Shown in pieces: positions 43,932 through 53,269 of a DNA stretch of 64,000 nt. The position numbers and the translations under genes were made by a program. Every line of letters starts with the position of its first letter. Within the stretch, counting starts at the first letter, position 1. This DNA comes from Devosia epidermidihirudinis. Lineage in GTDB: Bacteria > Pseudomonadota > Alphaproteobacteria > Rhizobiales > Devosiaceae. Under the pieces are notes generated by a model. That model had not been told where the DNA came from, did not search any database, and saw only the letters and a list, made by a program, of their open reading frames with translations. Where the stretch lies: contig NZ_LANJ01000019.1 in assembly GCF_000971295.1 (NCBI RefSeq), positions 62,001 through 126,000 of the forward strand. Direction: 5' to 3'.

Positions 43932-44876
43932 TCAATCGTAAAGAACGGCCGCGATTTCCGGGTCGTTCATGTTGGCGGCGTCGTAATAGTAGAAGCCGGT
44001 GTCGACGATCTTGGGCACGGTTTCGCCCTTGAGCGCAGCCACTGCGGCCTTGACGGTTTCATAGCCAATACCGACCGGGTTCTGCGTGATCGAGCCGTTC
44101 ATCAGGCCCGATGCCACCATGGCCTTCTGCGCCGCGCCGGAGTCAAAACCAATGACCACGACATTGCTGTTCAGCTCCTGCTTGCCATTGGCAACACCGA
44201 TTGCCGAACCTTCATTGGCACCAAAAATGCCCTTGAGATCAGGGTTGGCGAGCAGGATCGACTTGGTGATTTCGGTCGAAGCGAGCTGATCGCCAGCACC
44301 GTACTGAACCGTCACCACTTCCACATTCGGATGCGCTTCCTTGATGCGGTTGGTGAAGCCCTCGACGCGATCGATACCGGTACGGCTGGTCTGGTCGTGC
44401 GCAACCACAGCGATCTTGCCGGAATTGCCGATCAGCTCGGCCATCTTGTCGGCAGCAAGGGCTGCCGCCGCCACGTTGTCGGTGGTGGCGGTTGAAAGCG
44501 GGATGTCGCTATCGACGCCGGAGTCAAAGGCGATGATCGGAATACCTGCAGCCGAAGCCTGCTGCAGCAGCGGAATGGCCGCCTGGCTATCGAGCGCGGC
44601 AAAGCCAATGGCATCGGGGCCACGCGAAAGCGCAGCGGCAAGCATGTCCATCTGGCGATCGACCTGGCTTTCGGTTTCCGGACCTTCAAACGTGATGGTC
44701 GCGCCGAATTCCGCACCGGCCTTTTCGGCGCCCGCCTTCACGGCCTGCCAGAACTGATGCTGGAAGCCTTTGCAGATCATGGCGATGTCATACTTGTCCT
44801 GAGCGAACGCAGATCCGCTGGCGGTGAGCATGGCGAGGGCGCTGATGGCGCCGAGTAGAGTACGTCTGTTAAACAC
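43932..44876 (-). CDS. Sugar ABC transporter substrate-binding protein (ribose/RbsB type)
   Basis: 314 residues, exported; the signal peptide NRRTLLGAISALAMLTASG ends at SAFA. The mature part is a family-4 pentose/hexose binding protein: ICKGFQHQFWQAVKAGAEKAG, IGFAALDSQAA, IIAFDSGVDSD, VVVIGFDSG. The GTG start at 44876 has GGAGGAAC upstream and agrees with the signal peptide; an ATG at 44942 would give a poor signal. It works with the permease and ATPase encoded upstream. Confidence 0.92.
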   Translation of the reverse strand: MFNRRTLLGAISALAMLTASGSAFAQDKYDIAMICKGFQHQFWQAVKAGAEKAGAEFGATITFEGPETESQVDRQMDMLAAALSRGPDAIGFAALDSQAAIPLLQQASAAGIPIIAFDSGVDSDIPLSTATTDNVAAAALAADKMAELIGNSGKIAVVAHDQTSRTGIDRVEGFTNRIKEAHPNVEVVTVQYGAGDQLASTEITKSILLANPDLKGIFGANEGSAIGVANGKQELNSNVVVIGFDSGAAQKAMVASGLMNGSITQNPVGIGYETVKAAVAALKGETVPKIVDTGFYYYDAANMNDPEIAAVLYD

Positions 44877-44957
44877 GGGTTCCTCCCAAGTGTGCGTGTC
44901 GGTTACGGGCTTTTCGCCTCTTATTGGTGCCCAGACGGGCACGGGGATCGTCGGCGC

Positions 44958-45953
44958 CTAAAGTGAGCGGCGCCGCAGGATATCGGCGTAGACGGCGAGA
45001 ATAATGATCGCGCCGGTCACAACGGTCTGCCATTCCTGGGGGACGGACAGGATGCGCAGGCCATTGGCCAAAACTGAAATGATGAGGGCGCCGATCAGCG
45101 TACCCAGAATGGTGCCCCGGCCACCGGCAAGCGAGGTGCCACCAATAACCACAGCGGCAATCGCGTCGAGCTCATAGCCTTGGCCAAGCGCGGGCTGGGC
45201 CGAGTTGAGACGGCTGGCGATGAGCAGGCCCGCCACGCCGCAAATGCCACCGGCAGCGGCGTAAACCGCGATCTTCCAGCGATCGACATTGACGCCCGAA
45301 AGCCGCACGGCCTCTTCATTGCTGCCCAGCGCGAAGGTGTATCGCCCTAATGCTGTCTTGGTCAGCACGAACGCGGCCAGCAGCGCCACGCCAAACAGGA
45401 TCAACACACCATTGGGGATGGGGAGAGCCGGAAAGATGCTGCCGACGATGGAGCCAGAGGAAATCTGCGTGAAGCCGGGCGTGTCATTGAAATAGATGGG
45501 CTTGGTGCTCGAAATGACCAGAGACAGGCCCTTGAGGATCAGCATCATGCCAAGCGTAGCGATAAACGGCGGTACCTTGAGCTTGGCCACAACCACGCCT
45601 GACACCAGGCCACAGCACACCCCAGCCAGAATGGCACCAACCACACCGACCGGCAGCGGCAGACCAAGATAGGTCAGCAACACGCCCGCGATGACGGCGC
45701 AGAAGGTCATCAACGTGCCCACCGACAGATCGATACCGCCGGTGATGATGACCAGCGTTGCGGCAATGGCCAGCACGCCATTGACCGACGTGGCCTGCAG
45801 AATGGCCAGCACGTTCTGGGTCTGCATGAAATTGGGCGACGCCAGTGAGAAAACGACGACCAGCGCAATAAGGCCGGAGAAGGCCAACAGGCGATGGAAT
45901 GCCCCCGAAATGCGGGGGCCGGTGTTTTGGGCGGGGGCGGCAGTATCGGTCAT
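44958..45953 (-). CDS. Sugar ABC transporter permease (RbsC type)
   Basis: 331 residues, about 9-10 membrane helices, with family motifs [34 protein letters not shown], and [17 protein letters not shown]. Start MTDT at 45953 overlaps the ATPase stop by 4 nt (ATGA). It is a single homodimeric permease, as in ribose-type importers. Confidence 0.93.
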   Translation of the reverse strand: MTDTAAPAQNTGPRISGAFHRLLAFSGLIALVVVFSLASPNFMQTQNVLAILQATSVNGVLAIAATLVIITGGIDLSVGTLMTFCAVIAGVLLTYLGLPLPVGVVGAILAGVCCGLVSGVVVAKLKVPPFIATLGMMLILKGLSLVISSTKPIYFNDTPGFTQISSGSIVGSIFPALPIPNGVLILFGVALLAAFVLTKTALGRYTFALGSNEEAVRLSGVNVDRWKIAVYAAAGGICGVAGLLIASRLNSAQPALGQGYELDAIAAVVIGGTSLAGGRGTILGTLIGALIISVLANGLRILSVPQEWQTVVTGAIIILAVYADILRRRSL

Positions 45954-47479
45954 GTCGACCTCCGTTCGATGGATTGTTCGGCAACAGCGCTCGGCCGCAG
46001 GGTGGCCAGACGCATGATGTCTTGCTGGCTGGCACCACCGGGCAAAAAGCCGGTGAGGCGGCCCTCGCACATCACGGCGATGCGGTGGGACAGGCGCAGC
46101 ACCTCAGGCAGCTCGGAGGAGATGACGATGATCGCCTTGCCCTGCCCTGCCAGCGCGTTAAGCAGTTTGTAAATTTCGGACTTGGCGCCGACATCGATGC
46201 CACGCGTCGGCTCATCGAAAATCAGGATGTCGCAATCGCGCAGCAGCCACTTGGCGATGACAACCTTCTGCTGGTTGCCGCCGGACAACAGCCGCGCCTC
46301 CTGCACATCGCTCGGCGTCTTGATGGCAAGCTGGCGGATATAACCAACCGCCTTCTGCTCCATCCCGGCTTCATCCAGAATACCGCCCAGACCGGTGAAA
46401 CGGTCGAGGCTCGCCAGCGCGATGTTGTTGCGCACGTCCAACCCGGTCGCGAGGCCAAAATGCTTTCGGTCCTCGGAGAGATAGCCAATGCCCGCATCGA
46501 CCGCGTCCTTGGGCGAGGTGATGGCGATGGGCTGGCCATGCACCAGGATTTCGCCACCATCGCGACGGTCGGCGCCAAACACGGCCCGGGCAACTTCTGT
46601 GCGTCCCGCGCCCATCAGCCCGGCGAATCCGAGGATCTCTCCCTTCCTCACCGCAAAACTGACATCGCGGATTTCGCGACCCCGATTGAGATTGCGCACT
46701 TCGAGCGCGATCGGCGCGGCCGATGTATCGGGCACCACGAGAGTGTCGCCAGACAGCGTGCGCCCCACCATCATCGAAATAATGGTCTCGATAGGCGTAT
46801 CGGCCGCAGGCACCGTCCCCACATACTCGCCGTCGCGCATGATGGTGACGCGGTCCGAGATGCGTTTGATCTCGTCCATCTTGTGGGAGATGTAGACCAC
46901 GCCCACACCCTCGGCCTTGAGCCGATTGATGATGGCAAATAGCTCGGCGATTTCAGCGTCGTTCAGCGCCGCCGTCGGCTCATCCATGATCAGCACGCGG
47001 GAGCGATAGGACAGCGCCTTGGCGATTTCGACCATCTGCTGCTTGGCGATGGTTAGCGTCTCGACGCGCACGGTCGGCTCAAGCGCGAGGTTCATTGAGG
47101 CAAAGATCGCCGCGGCATCCCGATTGAGCTGCCCTTCGTCCAGAATGCCAAAACGGCGCGGCTCGCGACCGATGAAAATGTTCTGCGCCACGGTCAGGTC
47201 GCGCATCAGCGCAAGTTCCTGATGGATGATGCCGATGCCCAGATCCTGCGCCTGGCGCGGCGACGCAATCTCGACATTCTGCCCATCAAGCCGGATATCC
47301 CCCGCATCTCGCGCATAGACGCCGGACAGGATCTTCATCAGCGTCGACTTGCCGGCGCCGTTCTCGCCCATCAGGGCGTGCACCTCGCCCGGCTTCAGCT
47401 CAAAGTGCGCCTTGGCAAGCGCCCGCACGCCTGGAAACGACTTATCGATGTCGACCATTTCAACAAGATTGGTGGTCAT
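45950..47479 (-). CDS. Sugar ABC transporter ATP-binding protein (RbsA/MglA type, dual domain)
   Basis: 509 residues with two nucleotide-binding domains. The first has Walker [10 protein letters not shown] and Walker [12 protein letters not shown]. The second has the degenerate P-loop GLMGAGRTE usual for this family, signature LSGGNQQK, and [16 protein letters not shown]. The start at 47479 agrees with homology. An additional operator-like half-palindrome lies upstream at 47567-47580, so this gene may also have its own promoter after the SDR gene. Confidence 0.93.
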   Translation of the reverse strand: MTTNLVEMVDIDKSFPGVRALAKAHFELKPGEVHALMGENGAGKSTLMKILSGVYARDAGDIRLDGQNVEIASPRQAQDLGIGIIHQELALMRDLTVAQNIFIGREPRRFGILDEGQLNRDAAAIFASMNLALEPTVRVETLTIAKQQMVEIAKALSYRSRVLIMDEPTAALNDAEIAELFAIINRLKAEGVGVVYISHKMDEIKRISDRVTIMRDGEYVGTVPAADTPIETIISMMVGRTLSGDTLVVPDTSAAPIALEVRNLNRGREIRDVSFAVRKGEILGFAGLMGAGRTEVARAVFGADRRDGGEILVHGQPIAITSPKDAVDAGIGYLSEDRKHFGLATGLDVRNNIALASLDRFTGLGGILDEAGMEQKAVGYIRQLAIKTPSDVQEARLLSGGNQQKVVIAKWLLRDCDILIFDEPTRGIDVGAKSEIYKLLNALAGQGKAIIVISSELPEVLRLSHRIAVMCEGRLTGFLPGGASQQDIMRLATLRPSAVAEQSIERRST

Positions 47480-47566
47480 GCTGTCGCCCTGCCCCCAAAG
47501 GCGGGAAGCGCGATGCGACCGGTTCCGATGAACCTTTCTGCTGATCGATCTGACACATACCCCTCC

Positions 47567-47580
47567 GTGTATCGTTTCAT
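47567..47580. promoter_or_regulatory. Second, imperfect LacI-type operator
   Basis: GTGTATCGTTTCAT matches 11 of 14 positions of the palindrome at 48551-48564, with one half-site (CGTTTCAT) perfect. It lies 88 nt upstream of the ATPase start, in the gap after the SDR gene. Two such sites allow looping or separate control of the transport genes. Confidence 0.5.
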
Positions 47581-47600
47581 TCGCATGGACAGTTTGAAGC

Positions 47601-48416
47601 CTAGTCCGGCAGAGCCACGCCCAGCTTGGCCAACAGGCCCCCATCCACCTTGAAGTCCGACCCCGTGCAAAAGCTCGCGCGGTCCGATGCCAGAAACGCG
47701 ATCACCTCGGCCACTTCGCTGGGTTGCCCCACCCGGCCCAGCGGCTGCATCTGCCCCCAGGATGAAATCAGCGCGTCCACCTTGTCCGGGGCAGCGTTCA
47801 TCTGCGCCGAAAAATGCGTCATTGGCGCATCGATGCAGCCCGGGCTGACGGAATTGACGCGAATGCCATCCTCGGCATGGTCAATCGCCATAGCGCGGCT
47901 CAAGGCCAACAACCCGCCTTTGGAGGCTGTGTAAGCAGCAACGCGCTGCTGAGTGGCGTGCCCCTGAACCGATGCGACCAGAACGATCGATCCACCACCA
48001 GCCTTCCGCATGCGTGGCACGGCATGGTGCGACGCCAGATAGGCGCCACGAAGATTGACCGACAGCACGCTATCCCAGACGGACGGCTCGGTGCCTTCCA
48101 CCGTGCCGTATGGCTGTATGCCGGCGTTGCAGACGAGGACGGACAGTGCCCCAGCCTGACGCTCGAAATCCTCGAAGGCCGCAGCCATGGCGGCTTCATC
48201 CGCAACGTCAGCCACAAGCCCAATGGCGCCGCGCCCTACCCCGTCCAGTTCGGTGACCGCGTGCTCGACCGCGCCCCGGTCATGGCCAAGAATACCGACC
48301 AATGCACCACGCTCCGCCAACAGACGCGCCGTCGCAAAGCCAATGCCGCTTGCGCCACCCGTTACGATCGCGGTCTTGCCGCCAAGTTCATCAGAAACAG
48401 ACACAGTCACACCCAT
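47601..48416 (-). CDS. SDR-family oxidoreductase of the sugar operon
   Basis: 271 residues; cofactor loop [19 protein letters not shown], catalytic Ser in [18 protein letters not shown] with Tyr/Lys, SPGCIDAPM, and [13 protein letters not shown]. It is the first gene of the ribose-type ABC operon and probably oxidises the imported sugar or polyol. The start ATG at 48416 lies 135 nt downstream of the perfect operator palindrome. A GTG at 48404 is possible. Confidence 0.88.
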   Translation of the reverse strand: MGVTVSVSDELGGKTAIVTGGASGIGFATARLLAERGALVGILGHDRGAVEHAVTELDGVGRGAIGLVADVADEAAMAAAFEDFERQAGALSVLVCNAGIQPYGTVEGTEPSVWDSVLSVNLRGAYLASHHAVPRMRKAGGGSIVLVASVQGHATQQRVAAYTASKGGLLALSRAMAIDHAEDGIRVNSVSPGCIDAPMTHFSAQMNAAPDKVDALISSWGQMQPLGRVGQPSEVAEVIAFLASDRASFCTGSDFKVDGGLLAKLGVALPD

Positions 48417-48550
48417 TCATACTCACGCAAAACCGATCTAAGGCCTTAAATCAAAAGGCAAAAACCAGCCTCCAGCCGTGGACAAGCCACACTGCACATT
48501 CAGCAATCCAGAAACTCCTCGCGAACGCCTCCCCTGTCTTTCGCAGGTCA

Positions 48551-48564
48551 ATGAAACGTTTCAT
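48551..48564. promoter_or_regulatory. Candidate LacI operator (perfect palindrome)
   Basis: ATGAAACGTTTCAT, a 14-bp perfect palindrome with the central CG typical of LacI-family operators. It sits upstream of the SDR/ABC/LacI operon, so the regulator encoded at 42787-43785 most likely controls its own operon through it. Confidence 0.7.
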
Positions 48565-48651
48565 AACTACGCTATAAACAGAGCGCAGGCTTGTCAATGG
48601 CCTCATATCGTCCTGCTGGGGACGGAATTGATCGCTGTGTGAAAGGGAGAA

Positions 48652-48727
48652 TGGTGGGCCCACCAGGACTCGAACCTGGAACCAGACCGTTATGAGCGGT
48701 CGGCTCTAACCATTGAGCTATAGGCCC
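48652..48727 (-). tRNA. tRNA-Ile (anticodon CAT, Ile2 type)
   Basis: A 76-nt cloverleaf on the minus strand, including an encoded CCA. Acceptor GGGCCTA pairs with TGGGCCC, the D-arm is AGCTCAATGGTTAGAGC, the anticodon loop is CTCATAA, and the T-arm has GGTTCGAGTCC. The CAT anticodon could mean Met, but the acceptor/D-arm pattern resembles the lysidine-modified minor isoleucine tRNA, so tRNA-Ile2 is preferred. Confidence 0.9.
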
Positions 48728-48753
48728 GGCCGGGAAAGCCCGACGCTTGCCGG

Positions 48754-48782
48754 TGTGTATCGGGCAAACATCGGGGTGTCAA
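48754..48782 (-). promoter_or_regulatory. Promoter of tRNA-Ile
   Basis: On the minus strand a perfect TTGACA (48777-48782) and TACACA (48754-48759) are separated by 17 nt, about 27 nt upstream of the mature tRNA 5' end. Confidence 0.5.
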
Positions 48783-48905
48783 ACCGGCGATTGAGCGGCC
48801 GCAAACATCTCTGCATGGGGCCTCAATGGGTTAGCAGACTGTTAGCATTTGCCGTCACCAGACGGGCAAAAACGCCGCCGAGAAGACCTCAGCGGCGCGA
48901 ACGCG

Positions 48906-49652
48906 TCAGACCTTGCCGTCAGGGCGGCCGTGGATGGGTTCGGCACGGTGCCAGTTTTCCAGAATGCGACCGTCGGTGTGCTTCTGCGTCGCCCAGCGGA
49001 TGCCGTTGGAAATGACCTGATGGACCGTCTTGTTGTGATAGATCGGATAGGTTTCATGGCCGGGGCTGAAGAAGAAGATGTTGCCGCGACCGCGCTTGAA
49101 GGTGGCGCCGCTGCGGAAGACTTCGCCGCCGGAATACCAGGAGATGAACACCAGCTCGTCGGGCTGGGGAATGTCGAACGGCTCGCCATACATCTCCGAA
49201 GCCTCGACCTCAAAGAACGGCGGCAGGCCTTCAGCGATGGGGTGGGATGGATTGACCACCCAGACGCGCTCGAGATCACCGGCAGGCGTTTCGCGCCAGG
49301 ACAGGTTGGCATTGGTGCCCATCAGGCGACGGAAGAGCTTGGAGTGATGGCCCGAGTGCAGCACGAGCAGGCCCATGCCCTTGAGCACGCGCTGTTGGAT
49401 ACGATCGATCAGCCCGTCGCTGACTTCCTCATGGGCCATGTGACCCCACCACAGCAGCACATCGGTGTCGTTGAGCACGGAATCCGGCAGCCCCTCATCG
49501 GGATCGTCCAGCGTACCGCGACGGATTTCGAAATCCGGATGGGCAACGCCGGCTGCAATCGCGCCGTCGATGCGATCTGGATAGATCGCCTGGACCTCCT
49601 CATGCAGCTGCTCGTGGCGGCCTTCGTTCCAGATGGTAACCTTGATTGTCAT
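48906..49652 (-). CDS. ThuA domain-containing protein (trehalose utilisation family)
   Basis: 248 residues of the ThuA/glutamine-amidotransferase-like fold: TIWNEGRHEQ at the start, DTDVLLWWGHMAHEEV, LLVLHSGHHSKLF, ELVFISWYSGGEVFRSG, and FFFSPGHETYPIYHN near the end. ThuA proteins take part in oxidative catabolism of trehalose-like disaccharides together with a Gfo/Idh partner (ThuB). Such a partner is encoded divergently at 49852. Start 49652 has GAGGA. Confidence 0.9.
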   Translation of the reverse strand: MTIKVTIWNEGRHEQLHEEVQAIYPDRIDGAIAAGVAHPDFEIRRGTLDDPDEGLPDSVLNDTDVLLWWGHMAHEEVSDGLIDRIQQRVLKGMGLLVLHSGHHSKLFRRLMGTNANLSWRETPAGDLERVWVVNPSHPIAEGLPPFFEVEASEMYGEPFDIPQPDELVFISWYSGGEVFRSGATFKRGRGNIFFFSPGHETYPIYHNKTVHQVISNGIRWATQKHTDGRILENWHRAEPIHGRPDGKV

Positions 49653-49722
49653 CGTATCCTCGCGTTCCTGAGCCCCGCTTCGGCCACTGCAGGCCAGCCT
49701 GCTGCGCGGGCAGCGGCGCAAA

Positions 49723-49730
49723 ATGTACAC
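49723..49730. promoter_or_regulatory. Candidate LacI operator, ThuA side
   Basis: ATGTACAC matches seven of eight bases of the palindrome GTGTACAC at 49820-49827. It lies 71 nt upstream of the ThuA-type gene. The LacI regulator at 50878 is the obvious candidate binder. The motif is short, so confidence is moderate. Confidence 0.4.
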
Positions 49731-49819
49731 GCAACCACAAATCTGACAACGGGCAATCTGCACATTCGTGAAACGACCCAAAACCAAACTCTTGCCAGCA
49801 GATCGGCATTTGCGTAACC

Positions 49820-49827
49820 GTGTACAC
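49820..49827. promoter_or_regulatory. Candidate LacI operator, Gfo/Idh side
   Basis: GTGTACAC perfect palindrome 25 nt before the start of the Gfo/Idh gene at 49852. It is near the divergent partner site at 49723-49730, so one regulator could control both directions. Confidence 0.45.
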
Positions 49828-49851
49828 AAATCTTTCAATGGAGGAGGTTCC

Positions 49852-50859
49852 ATGTCTGAGAAATTGCGGCTCGGGGTGATCGGCTCAGGCCTGAAGGCGG
49901 CGGAATATGCGCAGAGCTGGGCCAAGATGGATGAACTGGAATTCGTGGTTCTGGCCGATACCAGCGCCCCTTCCCGCCAGCGCCTGATCGACGTCTGCCT
50001 TGCCGCTGGTGCGCCGGAACCGGCCGCCTATGACGACTACAAGCAGATGCTGGCCGAATGGCGCGACAAGCTCGACATCGTCTACATCTCGACCCCGCAC
50101 GCCTTCCATGGCGAGCAGGCCGCCGCTGTCGCCGAAGCCGGACTCGACCTCTTTCTCGAAAAGCCGATGGTGACCACGGTCGCCGAAGCCAAGACGCTGA
50201 TTGCAGCGCAGAAAAAGTCAAACGTGACCATTGTCACCGCGTTTCAGGGCGGCCTGTCACCACTGGTGCTCGACACGCGCAAGCGCGCGCTGGCCGGTGA
50301 GTTTGGCGAACTTGTCGCCATTTCCGGCATGATCTGGGAAAGCTGGGCCAGCAATTATGTCGGCCACTGGAAGCAGCAGCCAGAAATCTCTGGCGGTGGC
50401 TTCATGTTCGATACCGGCGCACACATGATGAACACCGTGTGCCTGCTGGCAAACTCCGATTTCGCCAGCGTTTCGGCCTATATGAACAACCACGGCAAGC
50501 AGGTCGATATCGCAACCGCCGTGTCTGCTCGCCTCGACAATGGCGCGCTGGTGACCCTGACCGCTGCGGGCGAAGGCCCTCCGGGCTGCGCGTCCTACAT
50601 CACCTTCTTTTACGCCAATGCCATCGTGCGCATCGATGCCTGGGGCGGCTGGCGCGAAATCAGCGTCAACGGCAAGTCCGAGCCCCGCGAAGAGGCGGAG
50701 ATCCTGGGCAACCCGATGAAGAACTTCCTCGCTATTCGCGCGGGAACAATGGACAATTCCGGCTCGGTCGAGATGGGCCTGAGATTCGCCGGGCTGTGGG
50801 ACGCCATCAAGCAATCTGCTGCCGCAGATGGCCAACCGGTGAAGGTCGCAAAGAACTAG
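49852..50859 (+). CDS. Gfo/Idh/MocA-family oxidoreductase (ThuB-like)
   Basis: 335 residues with the Rossmann motif GVIGSGLKAAEYAQSW, FLEKPMVTTVAEA (catalytic EKP) and GGGFMFDTGAHMMN (conserved His region). The ATG at 49852 has a strong GGAGGAGG Shine-Dalgarno. With the divergent ThuA-type gene it forms a pair known from disaccharide (trehalose/maltitol) oxidation in rhizobia. The precise sugar is not known. Confidence 0.9.
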   Translation: MSEKLRLGVIGSGLKAAEYAQSWAKMDELEFVVLADTSAPSRQRLIDVCLAAGAPEPAAYDDYKQMLAEWRDKLDIVYISTPHAFHGEQAAAVAEAGLDLFLEKPMVTTVAEAKTLIAAQKKSNVTIVTAFQGGLSPLVLDTRKRALAGEFGELVAISGMIWESWASNYVGHWKQQPEISGGGFMFDTGAHMMNTVCLLANSDFASVSAYMNNHGKQVDIATAVSARLDNGALVTLTAAGEGPPGCASYITFFYANAIVRIDAWGGWREISVNGKSEPREEAEILGNPMKNFLAIRAGTMDNSGSVEMGLRFAGLWDAIKQSAAADGQPVKVAKN

Positions 50860-50877
50860 GCGTGGAGGCCAGGCGCA

Positions 50878-51867
50878 GTGAACAAGAAGCGGATGACCTC
50901 CAAGGAGCTGGCCAAACTGGCCGGGGTATCATCCGCCACCATTTCACGCGCTTTCTCCCCTGACTCGCGCATCGGCGACGCCACGCGTGAACGCATCCTG
51001 GCGGTCGCACGCGAGCACGGCTACCAGCCCAACGCCATTGCACGCTCGCTGAACAATCAGCGGTCGCGCCTTGTGGCTCTGGTGGTCAACGCCATCGGCA
51101 ATCCCTGTGAGGCGGAGGAACAGCAATTGCTGGTCCATCGTCTGCAGGCGCGCCAGCTCCTGCCCATCATCCTGTGCTGCGCCGACCATGACGATCGCCT
51201 GCAGCTGATGCGACTGGCCTCCACCTATCAGGTTGATCATGTCGTGGTGTTCTCCGACATGGTGTCGATGCAGGATGCGGTCGACATCTTCCGCACCACC
51301 AAGCCCATCATCGTCTCGTTCGAGCCGCTGGAGCACAAGTCCGTCTCCAATATCCGCATCGACGGCTCGGCGGCCGCCGACGAGATCGTCGACAAGATCG
51401 TCAAGGACGGCAAAAAGCGCTTCGCCTATATGACCGGCACCAATTCGAGCTGGATCGACAAATTGCGCCGCCAGTGGTTCTCCGAAGCGCTGGCCAAGCG
51501 CGGCCTCAAGTTCGAGGCCAGTGCCTTTGGCGACTATACCTACGATTCCGGGTTCAAGGAATCCGTGATGCTGATCCATCGCGACAAGGTCGACGCCATC
51601 ATCTGCGGCAATGATGTGATGGCGATCGGCGCCCGCGACGCCGCCCGCCGCGTCCTCGGCAAGACGACCCCGACCGACATCGCCATTGTCGGGCAGGACG
51701 GCATCGCCATGGCCGCATGGGACTGCAACGACCTGACCACGCTCAGCCTTGATCATGTCGCGTTTATTGACGCGGTGATGGAGCTGATCGAGCGGCATGA
51801 AGAAGACCTCGAAGGGCCGCACAGCATAACCCTCACCTGCACTGCTCGCTGGGGCAGCACGGCCTGA
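50878..51867 (+). CDS. LacI-family transcriptional regulator
   Basis: 329 residues, GTG start. LacI helix-turn-helix: TSKELAKLAGVSSATISRAF, then YQPNAIARSLNNQRSRLVAL hinge and a sugar-binding domain (IICGNDVMAIGARDAARR, IAIVGQDGI). It follows the Gfo/Idh gene by 18 nt and probably regulates the ThuA/ThuB-like pair through the TGTACAC sites. Confidence 0.9.
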   Translation: MNKKRMTSKELAKLAGVSSATISRAFSPDSRIGDATRERILAVAREHGYQPNAIARSLNNQRSRLVALVVNAIGNPCEAEEQQLLVHRLQARQLLPIILCCADHDDRLQLMRLASTYQVDHVVVFSDMVSMQDAVDIFRTTKPIIVSFEPLEHKSVSNIRIDGSAAADEIVDKIVKDGKKRFAYMTGTNSSWIDKLRRQWFSEALAKRGLKFEASAFGDYTYDSGFKESVMLIHRDKVDAIICGNDVMAIGARDAARRVLGKTTPTDIAIVGQDGIAMAAWDCNDLTTLSLDHVAFIDAVMELIERHEEDLEGPHSITLTCTARWGSTA

Positions 51868-52192
51868 CACAGGGCTGACATGTCCGTCGGCCATTCTGCT
51901 TCCCGAGGCGCGCAATACCCCCGCCTTTAGGTGCCGCCTGAGGCCCCACCGAGTCCGCATCCGGCTTTAACAATGAGTCACAATCGGGCACGAGATTATG
52001 TGTCACATAGCGACATGTTGCGGCGATAATTCATATATTTCAGATGTTTAGGCCGTCACAAACGCGTCATGCAACCGCAATAAAACTGTCGCGTGGCAAC
52101 CATATGGTCTGCAGCGTCAAAGGGCGGCGCCGGAGTATGAACTTCCGGGTTGGCCAGCCAGGTTTGAAACGAATTCCGAGAGGGAAATTCCC
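51868..52192. other. Intergenic region upstream of pstS
   Basis: 325 nt with no plausible gene. It is AT-rich around 51980-52050, carries a candidate Pho box at 52053-52070 and ends with a GAGAGG ribosome-binding site before pstS. No phoR gene is present, although many alphaproteobacteria place it here. Confidence 0.6.
52053..52070 (+). promoter_or_regulatory. Candidate Pho box of the pst-pho operon
   Basis: CCGTCAC-AAAC-GCGTCAT follows the CTGTCAT-N4-CTGTCAT layout of PhoB sites with 5/7 matches in each half. It is 123 nt upstream of the pstS start. The PhoB encoded at 57696 should bind it under phosphate limitation. Confidence 0.5.
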
Positions 52193-53206
52193 ATGAAGTC
52201 TGCACTTTACGCCAGCGCTGCCGTGATCGCGCTCGCCGCAATCGGCACCACCTCCGCTTTTGCCCAGTCGCGCGACACCATCCAGATCGCCGGTTCGTCC
52301 ACCGTTCTGCCATTCGCTTCGATCGTTGCTGAAGAATTCGGCGCTGCCTTCCCAGAGTTCAAGACGCCAGTCGTCGGTTCGGGCGGCACCGGTGGCGGCC
52401 TGAAGCAGTTCTGTGCTGGCGTCGGCGCAGAAACCATCGACATCGCCAACGCATCGCGTCCAATCAAGACCGCTGAGCGTGAAGCTTGCACCACCGCTGG
52501 CGTCACCGACATCCGCGAAATCCAGTTCGGCTATGATGGCATCGTGTTTGCCTCGGCTGCTGCTGGTCCAGATTTCGCCCTGACCCCACTGCAGATCTAC
52601 AAGGCCATCGCTGCCAACGTCGTCGTTGACGGTGCCTTCGTGCCAAACCCCTACACCAAGTGGAGCGAAATCGACGCTTCGCTGCCAGACCAGACCATCG
52701 CCCTGGCCATCCCAGGCTCGAACCACGGCACCCGTGAAGTCTTCCAGGAGAAGGTTGTCACCGCTGGTTGTGAAGAAGCCGGTCTGCCAGAAGGTCATCC
52801 AGATGACGCTTGCACCGCGCTCCGTCAGGACGTCGTCATCGAAATCGCTGGCGACTACACCGAAACTCTGGCTCGCCTGACCTCGAATAAGGACACCGTT
52901 GGTGTGTTCGGTCTGTCGTTCTACGAGCAGAACAAGGACACCCTCAAGGTTGCCACCATCAACGGCGTCGTTCCTTCCAACGAGTCCGTCATCGCCGGTG
53001 AATACCCAGTGTCCCGCCCACTGTTCTTCTACGTCAAGGGCCAGCACATCGGCACCATTCCTGGCATCGAAGAATACGTCCAGTTCTTCCTCTCGGAAGG
53101 CATTGCTGGCAATGGCGGCACGCTCGAGGCCGCTGGCCTGATCCCACAGGCTCCGGAAAAGACCGCTGAGGTCCTTGCCGCCTTCGAAGCTGGCGCTTCT
53201 CAGTAA
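52193..53206 (+). CDS. pstS: Phosphate ABC transporter substrate-binding protein PstS
   Basis: 337 residues, periplasmic, with a signal peptide ending in SAFA (residue 24). Phosphate-binding loops: IAGSSTVLPFASIVAEEF near residue 33 and GSGGTGGGLKQFC near 62, then NASRPI. It starts the pstSCAB-phoU-phoB operon. Its biased use of CCA and GCT codons, unlike the neighbouring genes, fits strong expression. It is followed by an intercistronic hairpin. Confidence 0.95.
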   Translation: MKSALYASAAVIALAAIGTTSAFAQSRDTIQIAGSSTVLPFASIVAEEFGAAFPEFKTPVVGSGGTGGGLKQFCAGVGAETIDIANASRPIKTAEREACTTAGVTDIREIQFGYDGIVFASAAAGPDFALTPLQIYKAIAANVVVDGAFVPNPYTKWSEIDASLPDQTIALAIPGSNHGTREVFQEKVVTAGCEEAGLPEGHPDDACTALRQDVVIEIAGDYTETLARLTSNKDTVGVFGLSFYEQNKDTLKVATINGVVPSNESVIAGEYPVSRPLFFYVKGQHIGTIPGIEEYVQFFLSEGIAGNGGTLEAAGLIPQAPEKTAEVLAAFEAGASQ

Positions 53207-53216
53207 TCTCCAATCA

Positions 53217-53238
53217 GGACCGCGCCTCGGCGCGGTCC
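53217..53238 (+). terminator. Hairpin between pstS and pstC
   Basis: GGACCGCGCC and GGCGCGGTCC with a 2-base central gap (TC), followed by TTCTCCTT. A very strong stem that probably stabilises pstS mRNA or terminates part of the transcripts, giving more PstS than membrane subunits. Confidence 0.65.
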
Positions 53239-53269
53239 TTCTCCTTCCCGCGGGGGCAAACGACACACA

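Noticed and set aside
48652..48727. tRNA-Ile as the attachment site of a genomic island
   Set aside because: No integrase gene and no repeated tRNA 3' end were seen within the window.
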